NCBI GenBank assembly: GCA_022571615.1
Contig: JACZXM010000255.1
Location: 1-5,293 of the forward strand
Length of the DNA: 5,293 nt
Origin: Acidobacteriota bacterium
Lineage (GTDB): Bacteria > Acidobacteriota > UBA890 > WLXD01
Reading direction: 5' to 3'
Numbering within the stretch: the first letter of the stretch is position 1; each line of letters starts with the position of its first letter. The notes under the pieces were generated by a model. The model did not search any database and was not told the DNA's origin. It saw only the letters and a list, made by a program, of their open reading frames with translations. Position numbers and translations under genes: made by a program. Shown here one piece after another: positions 1 through 5,293 of the stretch.

Positions 1-64
1 GCTTACCCTGGTTGGTGTCGCCGCGGGGCGCGCCCGACGCTGTATCTGGTCGTTTCTCGAGATC

Positions 65-94
65 CTGAAATGAGTTTGGCTATCTAATTATAGT
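65..94 (+). promoter_or_regulatory. Candidate sigma-70-type promoter for the GGDEF-EAL gene
   Basis: A TATAGT hexamer at 89-94 matches five of six bases of the -10 consensus. CTGAAA at 65-70 matches four of six bases of the -35 consensus, with an 18-bp spacer. This would start transcription near position 101 and leave a leader of about 75 nt before the ATG at 177. It lies in the only clearly AT-rich stretch of the window (71-130, 19 G/C of 60). A second -10-like hexamer, TATAGA at 125-130, has no good -35 partner. This is a pattern match only: AT-rich DNA gives such matches easily. Confidence 0.35.
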
Positions 95-116
95 CTTGAT
101 TAGCTTACTCTAATCA
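84..116. promoter_or_regulatory. Array of three CTAAT(C/T)A-type heptamers, possible operator
   Basis: CTAATTA lies at 84-90, TGATTAG at 97-103 (CTAATCA on the minus strand) and CTAATCA at 110-116. Their starts are exactly 13 bp apart and orientation alternates. The second and third copies form a perfect 7-bp inverted repeat with a 6-bp centre (CTTACT). The first copy overlaps the candidate -10 hexamer and the others cover the predicted transcription start, as a repressor site would. No binding protein is recognised. The inverted repeat could instead form a small hairpin in the leader. Confidence 0.35.
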
Positions 117-176
117 CAATAGGCTATAGAAGACGTCGAATGCCTTCTTTCACTCTACCCGTCTCTCTACGTCGCG

Positions 177-2930
177 ATGCCCGAAGACCAATCTCTCGCG
201 GTGCCCCCCGAGGCAACCGCGGAAATAGGCCCCGATAGCCCCATCTGGAGATCGGTGCGCACCGATCCGGTGTTTCTGGCCGCGGTCGCGATCCTCGGGA
301 CCTTCGTCGCACTGTACTACCTGCCGCTGGTCTCAGCCAAGACGCTCGAGATGTTCATCACCACCTGGGCCGACCCGCTGCTGATTGTGCTCGCGGCGGT
401 GGCGTTCCAGTACGGCAAGCGACAGCTCCATCCGGAGGAACGCAGCTTCTGGAACCTGATGACGGCGTCGTTCATCTGCACCTCCGGAGGCAGCTGGCTC
501 GGCCTGTTGGTACCGGCCGACGAATGGAGGGTGATCGGCGGCGTCGCCGAGGAGATCGCGTTCCTGCTCCAGTTCGTGCTCATGTTCCTGGCGATCTCGC
601 TCAATCCTCACACGCCGAGCTCGGTCAGGAGCCTCGACACCCTGCGGTTTCGCGTCGAGTCTGCCGGCACCGTCATTTTCGCCGCGCTGATCGCCTTCTA
701 CTTCATTTTCGTCCCGTTCTTCTTCGGCAACGGCCACGGCGACACGTTGCCGCCCAGGGTAATGTTCGTGGCCGTCAACCCGATGCTGATCTTCTCGTTC
801 TTCTACATCGCGTCCTTCTCTGCCTCGCGCCGGTGGACAGCGGTGTATCGACTGTTCGGACTCGGTTGGCTTCTGTGGCTCACCATCGACACGGTGGAGT
901 TTCTCACCCACTTGGAGCTCATCCCGCAGGCGATTCCCTACGGTACGCTCTACGACTTCCTCTGGTACGTTCCTTTCGTGCTAGCTGTGACCGCGGCCCG
1001 TATCGGACGTCGGGACCTGCAAGAGGCGGTCGAGCCAGCACCGAGCCTACCGGCGCGCAACCCGCGGCAGATTCGCTACCTGTTCGGCCCACTGGTCGTG
1101 TACACGATGTCCCTGCCGCTGATCCATTTCGCCCTTTCGGCCGCCGGCATGCTCGACGGCGCGACGCGGGGTCCCCGAGAGGTCAGCGTCTTTTTCGGCT
1201 TGTTGCTGCTGGGCTCGCTGACGCTGGTGAACGAGAAGCTCAGCGAGCGGCAGCGTCGTCGGACCCAGCAGGAGAACGAGCGGCTCGCCGCGTTCCCGAT
1301 CAAGAATCCGAACCCGTTCATGATCTTCCTGGCCGATGGCACGCTCAAGTACATCAACCCGGCCGCTACCCGGACTATGAAGGATCTCGGCATCGAATCG
1401 ATGGAGGATTTCCTGTCCTCTCGGCACTCCGATCTGCTGACCGAGTGCATGATCACGCGCAGCGGATATCGAGACATTGAGGTCGGGGTCAAGGGCAAGG
1501 TGTTCTCCTTCGGCTACTATCCGAACCCGAGCGGCATGGACGTTTTCGTTTACGTCGTGGACATCACCGAGCGCAAGCGTGCCGAGGGCAAGCTCAAATT
1601 CGACGCGTTGCACGACACCTTGACCGGTCTGCCGAATCGCACCTTGGCGATGGAGATTCTGTCGCGTTCGATCGAGCGGGCCCGACGCAACGACAGCTAC
1701 GTTTTCGCCTTGCTGTTCCTGGACCTGAATCGCTTCAAGCTGGTCAACGACAGCTTCGGTCACCTAGCCGGTGATCGGTTCTTGGTGGAAATCAGCCAGC
1801 GCATCGCGCGCAGTCTGCGCAACAACGACATCGTTGCCCGATTCGGCGGCGACGAGTTCGTGATCATCCTGGACGACGTCCACACCGCCAGCCGGGCCAC
1901 GCGTACCGCCGCTCGGATCCAGCGCGAACTGCATCGGCCGCTCAAGATCGCCGGCCAGGAGATCGTCACCTCGGCCTGCATCGGCATCGCCATGAGCGAC
2001 GCCTCCCGCACCCAGCCCGAAGACTACCTGCGCGACGCCGACATCGCGATGTACCGCGCAAAGTCACGCAACGAGGAGGGCCTTGAGGTCTTCGACGAGC
2101 AGATGCACGAGGAGGTGGTGCAACAGCTTCGGCTCGAGAACGGCCTACGTCAAGCGATCGAAGAACAGGAGTTCATCCTCCACTACCAGCCATACGTATC
2201 GCTGGCCGACGGCAAGATCCTGGGCTTCGAAGCGTTGGTGCGCTGGAAGAGTCCTGAGCACGGCATGGTGCCGCCGGGGAGTTTCATACCCCTGGCCGAA
2301 GATGTCGGCCTGATCGTTCCGATCGGCTGGTGGGTGATGCAGCAGGCCTGCGACCAGCTGCAACGCTGGCAGGCGCTGATAGGGCCGGACGACGAGTTCA
2401 CCTTGAGCGTCAACGTCTCCACACGCCAGCTAACACGGCGGGATTTTGTCAAGAAGCTGCTGCGGTTGCTCGAACGCTACGACTTCGATCGCTCGCGCCT
2501 GCGTCTCGAGATCACCGAGTCGTTGGTCACCGATCTCGGTCCCCCGGTGATCGAGCTGCTGCTGGACATCAAGCGGCTCGGGGTCCAGCTCGCAGTCGAT
2601 GATTTCGGCACCGGCTATTCATCGCTCAGCTACCTGCGTCGCTTCCCCGTCGACGTGCTCAAGATCGACCGTTCCTTTATCAACGCACTCGAGCACACTC
2701 GCCAGGATGTTGCGATCGTGCGTGCGATCACCACGCTCGCCAACGATCTGGACCTGGTTGTCGTTGCCGAGGGAGTCGAGACTTTTCAGCAGTCCAACCG
2801 CCTGCGCGCGTTGGGCTGCAAGGTCGCGCAAGGCTTCCTCTTCTCGCGCCCGGTGGAGGCCCCGGTTGCCGAAGCGATGCTGCGTCGCAAGTTCCTCCTC
2901 CCCGCACACGATCAGTTGGCCGCGGGCTAG
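177..2930 (+). CDS. Membrane-anchored PAS-GGDEF-EAL c-di-GMP signalling protein
   Basis: This is a 917-residue bifunctional-type diguanylate cyclase/c-di-GMP phosphodiesterase in the inner membrane. About ten hydrophobic segments (near 31-53, 64-80, 93-112, 119-142, 163-184, 194-214, 223-243, 254-275, 301-322, 336-352) are followed by a charged helical linker. A PAS domain covers about 366-472 and ends in the usual DITERKRAE. The GGDEF domain (about 474-635) has HDTLTGLPNR at 479-488, metal-ligand D516, an intact GGDEF at 557-561 and an RxxD inhibitory site (R548-D551). The EAL domain (about 653-902) has EAL at 685-687 and keeps N746, E778, D808-D809, K829, E865 and Q885, with loop DDFGTGYSS intact. 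By sequence it could both make and degrade c-di-GMP; which activity dominates cannot be told. The I-site suggests product feedback on the cyclase. ATG 177 is the first start codon after the in-frame stop at 120-122 but has no clear Shine-Dalgarno; GTG 201 is an alternative. The membrane region matches no sensor domain I can name. Confidence 0.95.
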   Translation: MPEDQSLAVPPEATAEIGPDSPIWRSVRTDPVFLAAVAILGTFVALYYLPLVSAKTLEMFITTWADPLLIVLAAVAFQYGKRQLHPEERSFWNLMTASFICTSGGSWLGLLVPADEWRVIGGVAEEIAFLLQFVLMFLAISLNPHTPSSVRSLDTLRFRVESAGTVIFAALIAFYFIFVPFFFGNGHGDTLPPRVMFVAVNPMLIFSFFYIASFSASRRWTAVYRLFGLGWLLWLTIDTVEFLTHLELIPQAIPYGTLYDFLWYVPFVLAVTAARIGRRDLQEAVEPAPSLPARNPRQIRYLFGPLVVYTMSLPLIHFALSAAGMLDGATRGPREVSVFFGLLLLGSLTLVNEKLSERQRRRTQQENERLAAFPIKNPNPFMIFLADGTLKYINPAATRTMKDLGIESMEDFLSSRHSDLLTECMITRSGYRDIEVGVKGKVFSFGYYPNPSGMDVFVYVVDITERKRAEGKLKFDALHDTLTGLPNRTLAMEILSRSIERARRNDSYVFALLFLDLNRFKLVNDSFGHLAGDRFLVEISQRIARSLRNNDIVARFGGDEFVIILDDVHTASRATRTAARIQRELHRPLKIAGQEIVTSACIGIAMSDASRTQPEDYLRDADIAMYRAKSRNEEGLEVFDEQMHEEVVQQLRLENGLRQAIEEQEFILHYQPYVSLADGKILGFEALVRWKSPEHGMVPPGSFIPLAEDVGLIVPIGWWVMQQACDQLQRWQALIGPDDEFTLSVNVSTRQLTRRDFVKKLLRLLERYDFDRSRLRLEITESLVTDLGPPVIELLLDIKRLGVQLAVDDFGTGYSSLSYLRRFPVDVLKIDRSFINALEHTRQDVAIVRAITTLANDLDLVVVAEGVETFQQSNRLRALGCKVAQGFLFSRPVEAPVAEAMLRRKFLLPAHDQLAAG

Positions 2931-2956
2931 CAGGCCGTGGTGGCAACTGCGTCTCC
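2931..2956. other. 26-bp gap between convergent genes, no intrinsic terminator seen
   Basis: The TAG of the GGDEF-EAL gene (2928-2930) and the TGA of the minus-strand oxidoreductase (2957-2959 on the plus strand) face each other across 26 bp. No GC-rich stem followed by a T-run occurs on either strand here or just inside either gene end. Termination may be Rho-dependent or lie inside the opposing gene, so the transcripts could overlap at their 3' ends. Confidence 0.6.
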
Positions 2957-4471
2957 TCAGCCCAGCAGGCGGAACCAGGCGGCGAATAGCTTGCGGACCC
3001 GTGGCGTAAGCGCCTCGCGCCGATAGGCATCCCCGACCTTGCGAACGATCTCGCCCTGGGTCGGATAGGGGTGGATGGTGGCGGAGATCTGCCCCAGGCT
3101 CACTCCGGCCGTGATGGCCAGTGCCAGCCCGCCAATCATGTCGCCCGCGTGTGCGGCCACCAGCGTCGCCCCCAGTATCTTGCCCTTGCGGTGGAGCACT
3201 CGGAGGAATCCCTCCGTCTCTCCGTCCAGCACCGCACGATCGACCTCTGATAGCGGCACCGTGATGGTCTCGCAGCTCAGACCCCGCTCACGCGCCTGTT
3301 TCTCGTACATCCCCACGTGGGCGATCTCCGGGCTGGTGTACGTGCACCACGGCACCACGAGCTTGCTGGCCTTGGCGCGGCCATAGAACAGAGCGTTCTG
3401 GATGACGATGCGCGCCTGTGCGTCGGCGGTGTGGGTGAACTTGAATCGAGAGGCCACGTCGCCGCAGGCGTAGATCCGTCGGTTGCTCGTCCGCAAGCGG
3501 TCATCGACCTTGACCCCGAATCGGTCGTACTCCACCCCAGCAGCCTCGAGCCCGAGCTCGTCGACGTTGGGCGCGCGCCCCACCGCCACGAGCAACTGTT
3601 CGAACTCGACCCCGTGCTCTTGCCCATCGCGCTCGAAGATCACCACCGCCTTGTCGTCTCGACCTTCGACCCGCACGACTCGCACCTGCAGCTCCAGTGT
3701 GACGCCATCGCGAAGCAAGGTTTCCTGCACGATCGCCGCGGCATCGGGGTCCTCCCGGCCCAGCACTTGGGTCCCCATTTCCAGTATCGTCACCCGGCTG
3801 CCGAACCGAGCGAACGACTGTGCCATCTCGCAGCCGATCGGTCCCGCGCCGATCACCCCGAACCGTGGCGGCAGATCGGTGAGTGAGAAGATGTTCTCGT
3901 TGGTGAGGTAGTCCACACTCTCGAGCCCGGGAATCGGTGGGGCTACCGCGCGGCCGCCGGTGGCGATCACGGCGCGGCGGAACTCCAAGCGACGCCCCCC
4001 CACCTCGATCGCGTTCGGACTCACGAAACGCGCCTGGCCGAGGTACACATCCACCCCCAGATCGCTGAAGCGCCGAACGCTATCGTGATGACTGATGCCG
4101 GCACGCAATCGGCGCATGCGCTCCATCGCCACGGCGAAGTCTCCATGCCCCTGCACCGCCGGCCCTCCGAACATCGCCTTGGACTCCCTTGCCCCTTTCC
4201 AAGCACGCGCGGCGCTGATCACGGCCTTGGAGGGAACGCAGCCCACGTTCAGACAGTCGCCGCCCAGCAGGTTGCGCTCGATGAGCGCGGTACGGGCCCC
4301 GAGACCCGCCGCTCCAACCGCCGAGACAAGGCCGGCAGTGCCGCCCCCGACCGCCACCAGGTGGTAGCGGCCCGAAGGCTCGGGGTTGATCCAGTCGAGG
4401 GGGTGGACGTTCGCCACGAGCTGTCGGTTGTGCTCGTCGAACGGCTCCATGTGGATCGTGTGATCGGCCAC
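2957..4471 (-). CDS. MerA-like FAD-dependent pyridine nucleotide-disulfide oxidoreductase
   Basis: This 504-residue cytoplasmic flavoprotein belongs to the dihydrolipoamide dehydrogenase/glutathione reductase/MerA family. Such enzymes pass electrons from NAD(P)H through FAD to a redox disulfide. Visible elements are the FAD Rossmann motif GGGTAG (42-47), the redox pair C73-x4-C78 in GGDCLNVGCVPSK, an ATG box at 170-172, the NAD(P) motif GAGPIGCE (208-215), the second FAD motif ACGDVA (335-340) and a C-terminal dimerisation domain from about 370. E231 at the end of the second NAD(P)-fold strand favours NADH. HPYPTQGE (467-474) has Y469 where most family members have the catalytic His, as in MerA. 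The N-terminal HMA domain and C-terminal vicinal cysteines of mercuric reductase are absent, so mercury reduction is doubtful. A roughly 35-residue extension containing DEHNRQLVANVHPLDWINP (12-30) precedes the Rossmann fold. The GTG start at 4471 is preferred because AGGAG lies 6 nt upstream. A TTG at 4501 would overlap the upstream gene by 8 bp. Substrate is unknown. Confidence 0.92.
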   Translation of the reverse strand: MADHTIHMEPFDEHNRQLVANVHPLDWINPEPSGRYHLVAVGGGTAGLVSAVGAAGLGARTALIERNLLGGDCLNVGCVPSKAVISAARAWKGARESKAMFGGPAVQGHGDFAVAMERMRRLRAGISHHDSVRRFSDLGVDVYLGQARFVSPNAIEVGGRRLEFRRAVIATGGRAVAPPIPGLESVDYLTNENIFSLTDLPPRFGVIGAGPIGCEMAQSFARFGSRVTILEMGTQVLGREDPDAAAIVQETLLRDGVTLELQVRVVRVEGRDDKAVVIFERDGQEHGVEFEQLLVAVGRAPNVDELGLEAAGVEYDRFGVKVDDRLRTSNRRIYACGDVASRFKFTHTADAQARIVIQNALFYGRAKASKLVVPWCTYTSPEIAHVGMYEKQARERGLSCETITVPLSEVDRAVLDGETEGFLRVLHRKGKILGATLVAAHAGDMIGGLALAITAGVSLGQISATIHPYPTQGEIVRKVGDAYRREALTPRVRKLFAAWFRLLG

Positions 4472-4477
4472 AGCGAT

Positions 4478-4483
4478 CTCCTG
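4478..4483 (-). promoter_or_regulatory. Ribosome binding site for the oxidoreductase gene
   Basis: The minus strand reads CAGGAG, then six bases (ATCGCT), then GTG at 4471. This is a near-ideal Shine-Dalgarno placement. It decides the start in favour of GTG 4471 over TTG 4501 and over the internal ATG at 4450. The site lies in the 22-bp gap after the TGA of the TVP38-family gene, so ribosomes ending there could reinitiate here. Confidence 0.7.
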
Positions 4484-4493
4484 TAGCGTGGGA

Positions 4494-5219
4494 TCAGCCA
4501 ACGTCCGCGATGTCGCGCAGCGCTCGACGCGCGGTGCGGGTCACCAGTGTGGTCACCACGACGGTGGCCAGCAGTCCCAATCCGAAGACGACGTAGTACT
4601 CCACCCCACGCTCGGGCGCGACGCCGCCGGCCAGCGCCGCCACGTCGCCCGCCAGCTTCCCGTAGTACGTATACAACAGCGTCCCTGGCAACATGCCCAG
4701 GCACGCGATCGTGTAGTCCCGCAGCCGCACCTGGGTCAGCCCGAGCCCGTAGTTCAGCAGGTTGAAGGGAAACACCGGCGAGAGCCGCAGCAAGGTGACG
4801 ATCTTGAGCCCCTGCCGGGCCACCGCCCGGTCGATGACGGCGAAGCGCTCGTTGCCGGCGAGCTTGGCCTCGATCGAAGCCCGGGCGACATAGCGGGACA
4901 CCAGAAACGCGGCCACGGCTCCGATCGAGGCACCGACGAACACGTACAGCACGCCGGCCGAGAGACCGAAGATCGCCCCGGCTGAAAGAGTCAATAGCGA
5001 GCCCGGAATGAACGCCACGGTGGCAACGACGTAGCCGACAATGAACACGATCGGGCCCCAGATGCCGAGGCTCGCGACCCACTGCGCAAACCGCGGCACG
5101 TAGGCACCAGCTTGGCCACCGAGCACGATCAACGCGATCAGGCCGAAAAACCCCAGGGCCAGCCGCAGCCAGGTTCTCGAGCTGCGACGGCCTGCAGAGC
5201 CCTGGACGGGAAGTGACAT
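4494..5219 (-). CDS. TVP38/TMEM64 family (DedA superfamily) inner-membrane protein
   Basis: This 241-residue integral membrane protein carries the VTT/SNARE-associated domain of the TVP38/TMEM64 family, within the DedA superfamily. Some members of that superfamily are linked to lipid flipping or membrane homeostasis. A short basic N terminus (GRRSSRTWLR, 10-19) precedes the first membrane segment (about 17-41). The first family signature, FIPGSLLTLSAGAIFG, spans 70-85, after a hydrophobic stretch from about 54. A further helix covers about 85-112. The second signature, RLSPVFPFNLLNYGLGL, spans 145-161 and is followed by LGMLPGTLLY at 174-183. A last helix (about 208-228) ends in a basic tail. 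The paired proline-containing signatures resemble the re-entrant hairpins of the family. ATG 5219 is chosen because AGGAG lies 6 nt upstream. ATG 5234, with GGAG 6 nt upstream, adds five residues and is nearly as good; TTG 5252 is least likely. It is the first gene of a probable operon with the flavoenzyme 22 bp downstream. Transported substrate unknown. Confidence 0.92.
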   Translation of the reverse strand: MSLPVQGSAGRRSSRTWLRLALGFFGLIALIVLGGQAGAYVPRFAQWVASLGIWGPIVFIVGYVVATVAFIPGSLLTLSAGAIFGLSAGVLYVFVGASIGAVAAFLVSRYVARASIEAKLAGNERFAVIDRAVARQGLKIVTLLRLSPVFPFNLLNYGLGLTQVRLRDYTIACLGMLPGTLLYTYYGKLAGDVAALAGGVAPERGVEYYVVFGLGLLATVVVTTLVTRTARRALRDIADVG

Positions 5220-5225
5220 CGAATG

Positions 5226-5231
5226 CTCCTG
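5226..5231 (-). promoter_or_regulatory. Ribosome binding site for the TVP38-family gene
   Basis: The minus strand reads CAGGAG, six bases (CATTCG), then ATG at 5219. A second set, GGAG at 5241-5244 followed six bases later by ATG 5234, lies just upstream in the same frame. The stronger core at 5226-5230 makes ATG 5219 the preferred start, but both may be used. Confidence 0.55.
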
Positions 5232-5293
5232 CATCGGAATCTCCGGGCGCAACTTACCTGGTGAGAGAGGTTTTCACGAGTCGGTCGGGCCGC

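Noticed and set aside
26..35. Perfect 10-bp palindrome GGGCGCGCCC
   Set aside because: It has no loop, T-run or repeat partner; such GC palindromes are common at this base composition.
1..73. Possible 3' end of an upstream plus-strand gene (frame 2, stop TGA at 71-73, about 23 codons)
   Set aside because: All three plus frames are open across this stretch and stop close together. Third-position bias does not clearly favour one frame, and no motif is recognisable.
333..911. Long open frames opposite or shifted within the three main genes, such as 192 codons on the minus strand at 333-911 and 238 codons at 1047-1763
   Set aside because: They lie wholly inside well-supported genes. Their products are low-complexity and rich in Arg, Glu or Pro with no domain motifs, as expected from GC-rich codon bias.
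2918..2936. GGCC...GGCC plus GCTAGC around the stop codon of the GGDEF-EAL gene as a terminator hairpin
   Set aside because: The stem is only 4 bp around an 11-base interval, with no T-run after it; not convincing.
4472..4501. TTG at 4501 as the oxidoreductase start, giving 514 residues and an 8-bp overlap with the TVP38-family gene
   Set aside because: It is a weak start codon, while GTG 4471 has an AGGAG at ideal distance and leaves a clean 22-bp gap.
5254..5293. Possible C-terminal end of an upstream minus-strand gene, 12 codons ending in TAA at 5254-5256
   Set aside because: Too short to judge; an open frame of this length is expected by chance in GC-rich DNA.

Overview
The window looks like ordinary chromosomal DNA from a GC-rich, probably Gram-negative bacterium. 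A proteobacterium is my best guess. It rests on the strong G/C bias at third codon positions, the membrane-PAS-GGDEF-EAL architecture and the kind of flavoenzyme present. Species cannot be read from the sequence. There are no RNA genes, insertion sequences, CRISPR arrays or phage genes.

Three complete genes fill the window. On the plus strand (177-2930) is a 917-residue c-di-GMP signalling protein: about ten membrane segments, a PAS domain, then GGDEF and EAL domains that both keep their catalytic motifs. It follows an AT-rich island (about 32% GC at 71-130) that stands out from the rest. The island holds a plausible promoter and three CTAAT(C/T)A-type heptamers set exactly 13 bp apart.

On the minus strand is a two-gene unit transcribed toward the first gene. 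The promoter-proximal gene (4494-5219) encodes a TVP38/TMEM64 (DedA-superfamily) inner-membrane protein. After a 22-bp gap that carries a strong ribosome binding site comes a MerA-like FAD/NAD(P) pyridine nucleotide-disulfide oxidoreductase (2957-4471). It has the redox disulfide but lacks the mercury-handling parts of true mercuric reductases. The two genes probably form one operon pairing a membrane protein with a soluble redox enzyme. Substrates are unknown for both.

The c-di-GMP gene and the oxidoreductase gene converge, with only 26 bp between their stop codons and no evident intrinsic terminator. Nothing ties the c-di-GMP protein functionally to the minus-strand operon beyond adjacency. 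I see no clear new system. The points most worth a second look are the unrecognised ten-helix sensor region, the upstream heptamer array, and the TVP38/MerA-like pair with its conserved-looking N-terminal extension.
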